Assembly (NCBI GenBank): GCA_964432205.1
Contig: CAYSMK010000024.1
Location: forward strand, 1-64,000
Direction of reading: 5' to 3'
Source: Geomobilibacter sp964432205
GTDB lineage: Bacteria; Desulfobacterota; Desulfuromonadia; Geobacterales; DSM-12255
DNA: 64,000 bases
Shown here piece by piece: positions 7,862-16,099 of this stretch. The position numbers were made by a program, and so were the translations under genes. Positions within the stretch are counted from its first letter, which is position 1. The number at the start of each line of letters is the position of its first letter. The notes beneath the pieces were generated by a model. The model had not been told where the DNA came from. It searched no databases and saw only the letters and a program-made list of their open reading frames with translations.

Positions 7862-9319
7862 ATGAGCCTGCCTCCGCAACTGCGCAAAGTCAGCGACACC
7901 GTCTGGGAACTGCCGGTAACCTACAAGGAGGGGATGCTGGTTCCGGCCCGGATCATAGCCTCCGAGGGGCTCCTCGCCCGGATGGATGACGGTGTCTTCG
8001 AACAGGTAACCAACGTTGCCTGCCTGCCCGGTGTCCTAAAATACGTCTACTGCATGCCGGACGGCCATTGGGGATACGGTTTCCCCATCGGCGGCGTGGC
8101 AGCCATGGACCCGATCACCGGCGTGATCTCCCCCGGCGGCATCGGCTTCGACATCAACTGCGGCATGCGGCTGGTCCTCACCAACCTCACCGAAGAGGAG
8201 GTCAGACCCCGCCTGCCGGAGTTGGTGGACCATCTCTTCGCCCGCATCCCCACCGGCGTTGGCTGTACCGGCTTTGTCCGCTGCTCGCGTACCGAGTTCC
8301 GCAAGGTCCTGGAACAAGGCTCACGCTGGGCACTTGGCAAGGGTTACGCCTGGCCGGAGGATCTGGAGATGACCGAGGAGGGAGGGTGCTTTGCCGGCGC
8401 CGACGCCGACGCCTGCAGCGACAAGGCGATCGAACGCGGCTACGACCAGATCGGCACCCTCGGTTCGGGCAACCACTACTGCGAGGTCCAGGTGGCACGG
8501 CCCGAAAATGTCTTTGACCGGGAACTTGCCGCCGCCTTTGGCATCACCATCCCCAACCAGGTGGTGATCATGTTCCACTGCGGCAGCCGGGGGTTCGGCC
8601 ACCAGGTGGCCACCGACTATTTGCAGACCTTTCTGCGGGTGATGACCCCGAAGTACGGCATCACTGTCCACGACCGGGAACTGGCCTGCGCGCCGTTTCG
8701 CTCGCCCGAAGGAGAGGCGTACTTCTCGGCCATGAAGTGCGCGGCCAACATGGGATTTGCCAACCGCCAGGTGATCCTGCACCGGCTCCGGGAGGTCTTC
8801 TCCCAGATTTTTCACCGTTCTCCGGAAGATCTGGGGATGGAGATGGTCTACGATGTGGCCCACAACACCGCCAAGCTGGAGACCCATCTGGTGGATGGGG
8901 TAACGCGGGAACTGCTGGTTCACCGGAAGGGGGCGACCCGCTCCTTCGGCCCCGGGCAAGCCGGCATTCCGGCATGCTACCGGGAATCCGGCCAGCCGGT
9001 CATCATCGGCGGCAGCATGGAAACCGGCTCGTATCTCCTGGCCGGTCTGGCAACCGCCAACACCACCTTTTTCACCACCGCCCACGGCAGCGGCCGGACC
9101 ATGAGCCGCCACCAGGCCAAAAAGATGATCAAGGGACAGAAGCTTCTGAGCGACATGGAGCACCGCGGCATCTATGTGCGGACCGCCTCCTACGGCGGAC
9201 TTGCCGAGGAGGCCGGTTTCGCCTATAAGAACATCGACGAGGTTGCCACGGCCACCGAACTCGCCGGGCTCAGCAAACGGGTGGTGAAGCTGGTGCCGAT
9301 CGGGAATATCAAGGGGTAG
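7862..9319 (+). CDS. rtcB: RNA-splicing ligase RtcB
   Basis: 485 residues, the usual length. It joins 2',3'-cyclic phosphate RNA ends to 5'-OH ends using GTP and manganese. The family blocks are clear: LKYVYCMPDGHWGYGFPIGG near the N-terminus, GGIGFDINCGMRL, GSGNHYCEVQ, MFHCGSRGFGHQVA, and near residue 405 AHGSGRTMSR, whose His is the guanylylated residue in the family. The N-terminal SLPPQLRKVSDTVWELP is typical of the longer archaeal-like RtcB group, which depends on archease. It is the first gene of an operon with the BioD-like protein and archease. The promoter is not obvious. Confidence 0.96.
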   Translation: MSLPPQLRKVSDTVWELPVTYKEGMLVPARIIASEGLLARMDDGVFEQVTNVACLPGVLKYVYCMPDGHWGYGFPIGGVAAMDPITGVISPGGIGFDINCGMRLVLTNLTEEEVRPRLPELVDHLFARIPTGVGCTGFVRCSRTEFRKVLEQGSRWALGKGYAWPEDLEMTEEGGCFAGADADACSDKAIERGYDQIGTLGSGNHYCEVQVARPENVFDRELAAAFGITIPNQVVIMFHCGSRGFGHQVATDYLQTFLRVMTPKYGITVHDRELACAPFRSPEGEAYFSAMKCAANMGFANRQVILHRLREVFSQIFHRSPEDLGMEMVYDVAHNTAKLETHLVDGVTRELLVHRKGATRSFGPGQAGIPACYRESGQPVIIGGSMETGSYLLAGLATANTTFFTTAHGSGRTMSRHQAKKMIKGQKLLSDMEHRGIYVRTASYGGLAEEAGFAYKNIDEVATATELAGLSKRVVKLVPIGNIKG

Positions 9320-9381
9320 TCAGGGACTGGGGACTGGGGACTGGCAAAATCATGTAATTTTTTCAGGGGGGAGCAACCATT

Positions 9382-10473
9382 ATGTGCAAGAAGATATTTA
9401 TCGCCGCTACCGGCCAGAACTGCGGCAAAACCACCATGAGCGTGTCGCTGATGCACCTGGCCCGAAAGAAGTACCAGCGGGTCGGATTCATCAAACCGAT
9501 CGGACCGAAGATCGAGCAGTACGGTGACCTGATGGTGGACATGGATGCGGTCCTCATGGCCAAGACGTACGGGCTTGAGGAGGACATCACCCTCATGTCG
9601 CCGGTGGCCGTGCACAAGAATTTCACCCGGCAGGTCCTGAACGGGGAGATCGATGTCAAGGAGTTGGAGAAAAAGATTGTCGACACCGTACGCCAACTGG
9701 AGGACAAGTACGATTTCCTCATCATCGAGGGTGCCGGCCATGGCGGTGTCGGATCGGTACTGGGGTTGAGCAACGCCCGGGTGGCCTCCCTGCTGAACGC
9801 CCCGGTGGTCATCGTCTCGGACAGCGGCATCGGCAGCGTCATCGACGCCGTCAACCTCAACCTGGCCCTGTACGAGAAGGAAAAGGCCGAGGTCAGGGCC
9901 ATATTGGTCAACAAGCTGCGCAGCGAAAAGCGGGACAAGATCCTCGGCTATCTGAGGACCGCCTTCATCCCCAGCGGGATCACCGTGGCCGGCGGTTTCA
10001 ACTACACCCCCATCCTGGCCAACCCGACCCTGGCCCATGTCGCCAAGCTCCTCAATCTCCCCCTGCGGGCGACCAATGGGGAGCGCAGCCGGATCATCCA
10101 CAATATCCAGATGGGAGCAGCATCTTCCCAGCGGGTCGTCGACCACCTCCAGGACTCGACGCTGATAGTCGTCACCGGCTCCCGGGACGAACTCCTGGTT
10201 ACCCTCTCCTCCCTCTACCACATCCCCGACTTCAAGGAAAAAATCGCCGGCATGATCATCACCGGCAACACCCCCGTGTCCCGCATCACGCAGCAGATCG
10301 TCGACGACAGCGGCATTCCCTACATCCGCATCATGCTGAGGACCTCGGATGTCTTCATGGCCCTCATGGAGGACGTGGCCAAGATCACCATCGAGGACCA
10401 GGAAAAACTGAACTGGATCCGGGCAAACGCAGAGCACGACATCGACTTCGAGTCGCTGGACGCGCTGCTGTAG
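9382..10473 (+). CDS. BioD-like P-loop protein with DRTGG-type region (phosphotransacetylase-associated family)
   Basis: 363 residues. The N-terminal half resembles dethiobiotin synthetase and the CobQ/CobB class: a P-loop FIAATGQNCGKTTMSVSLM, then DFLIIEGAGHGGVGSVLGL and VVIVSDSGIGSVIDAV. The C-terminal third fits a DRTGG-type domain, as found at the N-terminus of long phosphotransacetylases, but no acetyltransferase domain follows. The reaction is unknown. It lies 62 bases after rtcB and 9 bases before archease. This position suggests a role connected to RtcB or to a nucleotide signal, but that is inference from neighbourhood only. Its start follows GGGGGGAG at good spacing. Confidence 0.75.
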   Translation: MCKKIFIAATGQNCGKTTMSVSLMHLARKKYQRVGFIKPIGPKIEQYGDLMVDMDAVLMAKTYGLEEDITLMSPVAVHKNFTRQVLNGEIDVKELEKKIVDTVRQLEDKYDFLIIEGAGHGGVGSVLGLSNARVASLLNAPVVIVSDSGIGSVIDAVNLNLALYEKEKAEVRAILVNKLRSEKRDKILGYLRTAFIPSGITVAGGFNYTPILANPTLAHVAKLLNLPLRATNGERSRIIHNIQMGAASSQRVVDHLQDSTLIVVTGSRDELLVTLSSLYHIPDFKEKIAGMIITGNTPVSRITQQIVDDSGIPYIRIMLRTSDVFMALMEDVAKITIEDQEKLNWIRANAEHDIDFESLDALL

Positions 10474-10482
10474 GTTCCAACC

Positions 10483-10914
10483 ATGCCATACCGGTTCCTG
10501 GAGGATATCGCCACTGCCGATGTGGCGTTTACGGCGTGGGGAAAGACGCGGGAGGAACTGTTCCGTGCCGCGGCCGAGGCGTTGCTTGCCACCATGGTGA
10601 ATGAGCCGTCCGCGGTCGAGCCATGCCACGAACAGGCGATCCGGCTTACCGAGGGACAGCTCGACCTGCTCCTCTTCGTGTTCCTCAACGAGCTGATCTT
10701 CCTCAAGGACGCCCGCTGCCTGCTGCTGCGGGTCGGATCACTGCGGATCGAAGAGCGGGACGGGGATTACTCCCTGGAGGCAGAGATGACGGGGGAAAGG
10801 ATCGACCCGCTCCGCCACCAGCTGTTGGTGGACGTCAAGGCGGCAACCCTGCACCGGCTGGCAGTGGCATACCATGATGGGGCCTGGCAGGGGACCGTGG
10901 TGCTGGATGTGTAG
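10483..10914 (+). CDS. Archease (RtcB activator)
   Basis: 143 residues. Archease speeds guanylylation and turnover of RtcB and binds metal. The family start YRFLEDIATADVAFTAWGKT and the block FLNELIFLKDARCLLLRV are plain. The conserved Asp near the N-terminus (here DVAF) and the C-terminal Asp of VVLDV match the metal-site layout of known archeases. Its presence with rtcB supports archease-dependent RNA ligation in this organism. Confidence 0.92.
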   Translation: MPYRFLEDIATADVAFTAWGKTREELFRAAAEALLATMVNEPSAVEPCHEQAIRLTEGQLDLLLFVFLNELIFLKDARCLLLRVGSLRIEERDGDYSLEAEMTGERIDPLRHQLLVDVKAATLHRLAVAYHDGAWQGTVVLDV

Positions 10915-10919
10915 AATTA

Positions 10920-10957
10920 CTCCTCCCTTGGTTCAAGGGGAGGTCGGGAGGGGTTAC
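10920..10957. repeat. Hairpin-forming repeat at a convergent gene junction
   Basis: CTCCCTTG and CAAGGGGAG pair around a short loop, followed by a GGGAGGGG run. The same text (GGGGAGGTCGGGAGGGGTTA) recurs near 13482-13500. It sits between converging genes and could terminate both. Confidence 0.55.
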
Positions 10958-10961
10958 ATCA

Positions 10962-11999
10962 TTACTCCCCCATCACCCGCCTGATCCGTTCCCCGGTCAC
11001 CGGATGCGAAGAGAAGAAGTCGTTCAACCGCCCCCCCTCCTGCTCTTTTCCGTTGTTTCGCCTGTCATGCTCCGCCTGAAGCCGTGCCAGCATATCCGCA
11101 TAGACCTTTGGCCGGATATGGCGCAGTTTCAGAAAGGCTATGGCCGCATCGTCGGCCTCCCGCTCAAAGTCCCGGGAGTACTTGGCATCGATCAGGGCGG
11201 TCGGCAGGGTGGCGGACAGCGAGGTAATGGAAAGGATGTCGCCGGTAATGGCGGCTATCAGAAGACCGGTGCCGGAGTTCTGCAGCACGTGCCGCAGGGC
11301 GTGACGATAGCGGACATGGCCGGCTTCGTGGGCCAGGACCGCGGCGATCTCATCGTCGTTTTTGGCCAACCTGACCATGCCGTCGGTGACAACGATGATT
11401 CCCGATGGCAGCGCAAACGCGTTGGCCCCGAGACGGTCGCTGGCACGAAACTCCAGCCGGTATTCCCTGCCGCCCGGCAGGTCCGGCTGCATGCGGCGAA
11501 ACAGGGCACCCACGGCCTGGCGGCGGTCGGCAGGGAGTTCTGACGGCTTCATGACCAGCTTGTCGAGCATGGCCAGGGTCTCCTTACCCAGTGTCCGTTC
11601 CGTGGCGGGCGGAACGGCAAGGGCGACCCGCTTGGCCAGGGACGGGATGCCGTATTTGATAAAGGCGGCAAGGACGGCAACGGTGATAATCAGCGAGAGA
11701 ACAACCAGGAACAGGTTCCGTTCCCATCGGTGAAGGAGGCGCTGAAACGGTCCGGTCCCTTCCCGTTCCAGCAGCTCATCGACGGGGGCATCGCTGATGA
11801 CCTCGCACAGGGTACCATCGGGGAAATGGAGTAATCGACGGACACCACCCACCGGCGGCGCAACGCGTATTCCGGTCAACGGATAGCGCCGGTCAACGTC
11901 ATCCCCGTGCAGATGCAGCTCTTCTCCTTCGCGGACCAGAGAAACCGTCCGCCGCACCGAACTCCTGCCGTCGAAATAATAGCCGCGCACCTGACTCAT
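10962..11999 (-). CDS. M48-family zinc metallopeptidase, membrane anchored
   Basis: 345 residues. The N-terminal 95 residues form a small domain of unknown type. One transmembrane helix follows (about 97-115, LFLVVLSLIITVAVLAAFI). The protease domain has VLAHEAGHVRYRHALRH near residue 223, the HExxH zinc site, and the downstream EREADDAA that supplies the third ligand. It is related to the BepA/LoiP and Oma1 peptidases. The catalytic domain probably faces the periplasm. Its start overlaps the stop of the DUF898 gene by four bases, so the two are coupled and probably work at the same membrane. Confidence 0.88.
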   Translation of the reverse strand: MSQVRGYYFDGRSSVRRTVSLVREGEELHLHGDDVDRRYPLTGIRVAPPVGGVRRLLHFPDGTLCEVISDAPVDELLEREGTGPFQRLLHRWERNLFLVVLSLIITVAVLAAFIKYGIPSLAKRVALAVPPATERTLGKETLAMLDKLVMKPSELPADRRQAVGALFRRMQPDLPGGREYRLEFRASDRLGANAFALPSGIIVVTDGMVRLAKNDDEIAAVLAHEAGHVRYRHALRHVLQNSGTGLLIAAITGDILSITSLSATLPTALIDAKYSRDFEREADDAAIAFLKLRHIRPKVYADMLARLQAEHDRRNNGKEQEGGRLNDFFSSHPVTGERIRRVMGE

Positions 12000-13255
12000 A
12001 GGGCCACATCGACCCCGAAGATATCGCCGATCTCCTCGCCTGCCGAGCCGACCTCGGAGGGGGTGACCGCCATGAAGGTCTCAAGGTCGCCGGTTACCCG
12101 CAGCGACAGACGTTCAACCCGGTAACGGGTCAGGCGTACCGCTGCCCAGGGGATCAGCAGCCCCAGTGACAGGAAGATCGCCACGGCACTGGAGAGATAG
12201 AGCCAGGCCATGTCCCGTACCCGCAGACTGCTGACGAACCGGTTGTCCCTGATCCTGGTGGAATTCCAGGTCAGGTTGGCCAGCTCGGTCTGGACGTAGA
12301 TGGCAAAGTAGAGATAGATAAGGTTGATGGCGATGAAGACGGCCGCCACCAGGAAACCGACCCCACGTTTGACGGTTTCGCTGCCGGCCTTGCCGTTGTC
12401 GAAGAGAAGCGGGGAAAACTCCCGGATCGTGGCGGAGAAAAAATAGGCACCAACGCCGAAGGCGAGCAGGATCAGGAGAAACCAGCCGGCCGCCTTGAAG
12501 AATACCAGGTAGTAGTCTTTGGCCGAGGCGTCGAAGGCAAAGCTGCTCCGGCCGTATTCGCTGTTCTCCACCAGGAACCGCTTCTGGCGGTAGACGATAT
12601 ACGGGAACAGAAACCCCAGGGTGAACGGTAGCAGGATCGGCAGCCCGGCAAAGACCAGATAGGCCTCATCGTACTTTGGGACGAAATTGAAACGGATGTT
12701 GCGGTGTGCTGAATTGCGCTGGTTGAACATCTTCGAGCGGACGATCAGCCACGGCATGGCAGCGAAAAAGACCATGCCCAGCGTGCTGGCAAGAAGCGGA
12801 CTCACCCTGGTGCCGATCGTGTAGAGGATGAAAAATGCGGCGCCGATCAGCCACCCCCGGAACAGCGCCATGGGATCGGCAAGGTAGTCGAAGGTGGCGC
12901 CGCCCAGTTGGGTACAGCCGTAAAAATAGCGCCGTTTGCGCACCTTGGCCCAGGCCGAATAGATGCCCAGGGTGACGATCTTGAGCAGGGTATTGACGAT
13001 CCAGATGCCGAAATATTCACGGGCCGTGCCGGCAAATGAGAACCGTTGCAGACGTGGAGAGCGTGGCTTCGGGGAAACCGGCGGCTCTGGCAACGGCTCT
13101 GCAGCAACAGGTTCAACCTTTCGCACGGCAGCGTCCAGGGCAAAACCTTGCCGGCACCTGGGGCAGGTTGCCCGTTCGACACCGGCAGGGATTGCCGCCT
13201 CCTCCATCACTCTGCTGAAGCCGCAGTGCGGACAGGTTATGGTTACGCGTGCCAT
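11996..13255 (-). CDS. DUF898 (YjgN-like) inner-membrane protein with N-terminal zinc ribbon
   Basis: 419 residues. The first 40 residues hold two CxxC pairs (CPHCGF and CPRCRQ), the short zinc-ribbon found at the N-terminus of many Deltaproteobacterial proteins. A Pro-rich linker follows, then a polytopic membrane domain with about six hydrophobic segments and the DUF898 features YFGIWIVNTLLKIVTLGIYS and AWAKVRKRRYFYGCTQLGG. The function of the family is not established. The pairing with an M48 protease in one transcript recurs in bacteria and suggests a joint role in envelope quality control, which is inference. Confidence 0.85.
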   Translation of the reverse strand: MARVTITCPHCGFSRVMEEAAIPAGVERATCPRCRQGFALDAAVRKVEPVAAEPLPEPPVSPKPRSPRLQRFSFAGTAREYFGIWIVNTLLKIVTLGIYSAWAKVRKRRYFYGCTQLGGATFDYLADPMALFRGWLIGAAFFILYTIGTRVSPLLASTLGMVFFAAMPWLIVRSKMFNQRNSAHRNIRFNFVPKYDEAYLVFAGLPILLPFTLGFLFPYIVYRQKRFLVENSEYGRSSFAFDASAKDYYLVFFKAAGWFLLILLAFGVGAYFFSATIREFSPLLFDNGKAGSETVKRGVGFLVAAVFIAINLIYLYFAIYVQTELANLTWNSTRIRDNRFVSSLRVRDMAWLYLSSAVAIFLSLGLLIPWAAVRLTRYRVERLSLRVTGDLETFMAVTPSEVGSAGEEIGDIFGVDVAL

Positions 13256-13293
13256 CGGTCTCCCATCGAGTTAGTGCTTGCAACTCTTATTTC

Positions 13294-13399
13294 TTCGTAG
13301 GTTTGGTTAGCGGCCTCATCGCGTAACCCAACAGCCTTGCATGCTGCCAGCTTGGTCATGTTGGGTTACGGCATACACCCGCCTAACCCAACCTACGAA
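13294..13399. repeat. Dispersed palindromic repeat (arms TTCGTAGGTT / AACCTACGAA)
   Basis: The outer arms TTCGTAGGTT and AACCTACGAA enclose inner inverted copies of TAACCCAAC (CGTAACCCAACA and TGTTGGGTTACG). The whole 106 bases fold as nested hairpins. This type of GTTGGGTTA element is widespread in proteobacterial intergenic DNA. It sits in the 324-base gap between the DUF898 gene and recG. Confidence 0.75.
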
Positions 13400-13426
13400 C
13401 TAATTCAGCATCCATGGCCATAACTC

Positions 13427-13500
13427 CCCCTCACCCCCTCTTGACTCAAGAGGGGGATGAATCTTCCTCCCCTTAAGTTAAGGGGAGGTCGGGAGGGGTT
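13427..13500. repeat. Paired hairpin repeat (CTCTTGA..TCAAGAGG and CCCCTTAA..TTAAGGGG)
   Basis: Two adjacent perfect hairpins, CCCTCTTGA/TCAAGAGGG and CCCCTTAA/TTAAGGGG, lie downstream of recG and are followed by GGGAGGGGTTA as at 10940. It may help to terminate recG transcription. Confidence 0.6.
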
Positions 13501-13579
13501 ATGAAGGGTAACAGGCTGTGCCCAAAGGCCATTAAATGTTTTAGACCTCATCGGACACGACCCGGCAGTGATGAAGGGA

Positions 13580-15877
13580 TCAGGCGATCCCGGCCAGTTC
13601 GAGTCTGCCGCCCCAGCGGCGTACCAGTTCATCGCGCAGCCTGCCATGATCCGGCAGGCGCAGTTCCGGGTCCTGTTCGACCAGGCCGAAGGCCTCCTTG
13701 CGGGCCTCTTCCAGAATGCGGCCGTCACGCAGGATATTGGCGATCCGGAAATCGGGAAGTCCGGCCTGACGGGTACCGAGGAAATCGCCCGGACCGCGGA
13801 TCTCCAGGTCTGCCTCGGCGATCCTGAAGCCGTCTGTCGTCTCCTCCATGACCCGCAGACGCCTGACACCGTCCTCGGACAGACGGTCGGAAGCGAGCAG
13901 GAGACAGCGGGAGCGGTGACTCCCCCGCCCCACCCTGCCCCGCAGCTGATGCAGTTGGGAAAGGCCGAACCGTTCGGCATGCTCGATGACAATCACCGTG
14001 GCATTGGGAACGTCGATCCCCACCTCGATGACCGTGGTCGCTACCAGCAGTTGGAGTTCCCCCATTTTAAAGGAGCGCATGACCGCCTCCTTCTCCTCGG
14101 GGCGCATCCTGCCGTGGAGGAGTCCCACCCGGAGCTCGGGGAAAATTTCCTGCTGCAGGTGCTCGGCCATCTGGGTGGCTGCCTTCAGCTCCGACGTTTC
14201 CGTCTCTTCCACCAACGGACAGATCAGGTAGGCCTGGCGGCCGGCCTGCACCTCCTCCCGGATGATCCCGTAGACCTGGCGGCGGCGCGACTCGGTGAAT
14301 ATCCGGGTCTCGATGGGAGTCCGGCCCGGAGGGAGTTCGTCGATGACCGACAGGGAGAGGTCGCCAAACACGGTCATGGCCAGGGTCCGGGGGATGGGGG
14401 TGGCGGTCATGACCAGGATGTCCGGGTTCTCCCCTTTCTTGCGCAACACGCCCCGCTGGACCACGCCGAAGCGGTGCTGCTCGTCGATGATCCCGAGGCC
14501 GAGGCGCTGGAATGCCACCTTTTCCTGGATAACCGCATGGGTGCCGATGACGATACTGGCGCTCCCCTCCTCCACCTGCGCCAGAACAGCGGCCCGCGCC
14601 TTCCCCTTCAGCCCCGCAGTCAGGAGCACGGCCCGGATCCCCAGGGCATCGCACCAGCCATGTATGTTCAGATAGTGCTGTTCGGCAAGGATCTCGGTCG
14701 GAGCCATGATGGCCACCTGGTAGCCGTTCTCCACCGCCACCAGGGCTGCCATGAGCGCCACCAGGGTCTTCCCGCTCCCCACGTCCCCCTGCACCAGCCG
14801 GTGCATCGGGTGGGGCGTCATCATCTCCTCCTTGATCTCGGAGAGCACCCGGCGCTGGGCGCCCGTGAGGGAAAAGGGGAGCATCTTCAGCAAAGGCTTG
14901 GTGTAGCGGTGGGTGACCTGGAACGGAATGCCCGCCTCCAGGGTAAAACCACGACGCTTGAGGGCCAGTCCCAGTTCCAGGAAAAAGAACTCGTCGAACA
15001 CCAGTGAGCGGTGGGCCGGCGTGGCACCGCGATTCAAGCGCTCCGGATCAGCCTCCGGTGAAGGAAGATGTACCTCCTGCAATGCCTGGCCAAGGGGGAG
15101 GAGCCGCTGGCGGGCAATGAGTTCCCGGTCCAGGACCGTCACGACATTGGCTGCGAACTGTCCCACCACCCCCTGCATGATCTTGCGCATGGTCCGCTGC
15201 TGCACCCCTTCGGTCAGGGGATACACCGGCACTATCCGGCCGAAGCTCGCCGGTTCCCGGGCCATGACCGCGGCCACCTCCTCGCCTTCGGCCAGCCATT
15301 CCACCTCCGGGTGGTGCACCTCTTTCTGAAAACCGAACTGGGCGACCTCACCGGTAAAAATGGCCCGGCGCCCCTGCTTCCAGGTCCGTTTCATCCAGAC
15401 GGCAACGAAGTTGAACCACTTGAGGGAAACGCTGCCGCTCTCGTCCCGGACAATGACCTCGAAGTACTTCCTCCCCCCCTTGGTGGTAAGCGTCTCAGCG
15501 CTGACGATGGTACCGGTGAACAGTTCGGTGCAGCCGGGGCGGAGTTTTGCAACTGGCCGCAACTCCCGCCGGTCCTCGTAGCGGTTGGGGAGCAGGTAGA
15601 GGGCGTCCTCCACCGTGGCGATCCCTTTCCTGGTCAACGCCTCGGCAAGCTTGGGACCGACCCCTTTGATGAACTGGATCGAGGTGGAGAGGTTCCTGCG
15701 ATTGATCGACTCCTGGAGTGTAGGAGCAGTTGCCGGCGCCGGCGCCCGGGTAAGCAGCAGTCTCCCCTCGCCGTCCGGCTGTACCGAGAGGCGGTCTCCG
15801 GGCGAGAGTCCGAGGGTGGCAATCAGTTCATCGGTAAGGGTCAGCGAGTTTGTGTCGGAAAGGGTGATGATGGGCAT
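13580..15877 (-). CDS. recG: ATP-dependent DNA helicase RecG with AbrB-like N-terminal extension
   Basis: About 765 residues. RecG reverses stalled forks and branch-migrates Holliday junctions. The wedge OB-fold region begins with SIQFIKGVGPKLAEALTRKG. Superfamily-2 helicase motifs follow: GDVGSGKTLVALMA, APTEILAEQH, the DExH box as DEQH in GIIDEQHRFGV, MTATPIPRTL, and QLHQLRGRVGRG near the C-terminus. Unusually, the first 45 residues (from MPIITLSDTNSLTLTDELIA) look like an AbrB/SpoVT swapped-hairpin DNA-binding domain. I prefer the ATG at 15875-15877, preceded by GGAG; an in-frame ATG 14 codons upstream (15919) has no ribosome binding site. Its neighbour, the TonB receptor gene, is divergent. 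Confidence 0.95.
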   Translation of the reverse strand: MPIITLSDTNSLTLTDELIATLGLSPGDRLSVQPDGEGRLLLTRAPAPATAPTLQESINRRNLSTSIQFIKGVGPKLAEALTRKGIATVEDALYLLPNRYEDRRELRPVAKLRPGCTELFTGTIVSAETLTTKGGRKYFEVIVRDESGSVSLKWFNFVAVWMKRTWKQGRRAIFTGEVAQFGFQKEVHHPEVEWLAEGEEVAAVMAREPASFGRIVPVYPLTEGVQQRTMRKIMQGVVGQFAANVVTVLDRELIARQRLLPLGQALQEVHLPSPEADPERLNRGATPAHRSLVFDEFFFLELGLALKRRGFTLEAGIPFQVTHRYTKPLLKMLPFSLTGAQRRVLSEIKEEMMTPHPMHRLVQGDVGSGKTLVALMAALVAVENGYQVAIMAPTEILAEQHYLNIHGWCDALGIRAVLLTAGLKGKARAAVLAQVEEGSASIVIGTHAVIQEKVAFQRLGLGIIDEQHRFGVVQRGVLRKKGENPDILVMTATPIPRTLAMTVFGDLSLSVIDELPPGRTPIETRIFTESRRRQVYGIIREEVQAGRQAYLICPLVEETETSELKAATQMAEHLQQEIFPELRVGLLHGRMRPEEKEAVMRSFKMGELQLLVATTVIEVGIDVPNATVIVIEHAERFGLSQLHQLRGRVGRGSHRSRCLLLASDRLSEDGVRRLRVMEETTDGFRIAEADLEIRGPGDFLGTRQAGLPDFRIANILRDGRILEEARKEAFGLVEQDPELRLPDHGRLRDELVRRWGGRLELAGIA

Positions 15878-16017
15878 GTGCTCTGTCTCCGCCGGCGTTC
15901 CGGCGATAGTACCATTCATTGCCGGTCTTTGTAAGAAATTTCACCGGTCCGGTTTACCTAAACAGTGGCTTACCCCCCACAAGAGCAGGCATCTTGACAA
16001 ACAGCGTTACCACAATA

Positions 16018-16099
16018 CCGGTCACCCCATCATTAACCGGTTGAGTTTCCCCCGTTAATTGGGTATAACGACACAACTCAAGCACCACGGGGTGACCGG
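16018..16099 (+). promoter_or_regulatory. Promoter of the TonB receptor gene, bracketed by an 11-base inverted repeat
   Basis: A -35 TTGAGT (16041-16046) and a -10 TATAAC (16064-16069) are separated by 17 bases, about 30 bases before the ATG. The perfect inverted pair CCGGTCACCCC (16018-16028) and GGGGTGACCGG (16089-16099) lies on either side, the second copy directly touching the start codon. Two operator half-sites for a repressor are possible. Confidence 0.6.

Noticed and set aside
15920..16099. A cobalamin riboswitch upstream of the TonB receptor
   Set aside because: The transcript leader from the visible promoter is only about 24 bases, and no B12-box-like sequence is found.
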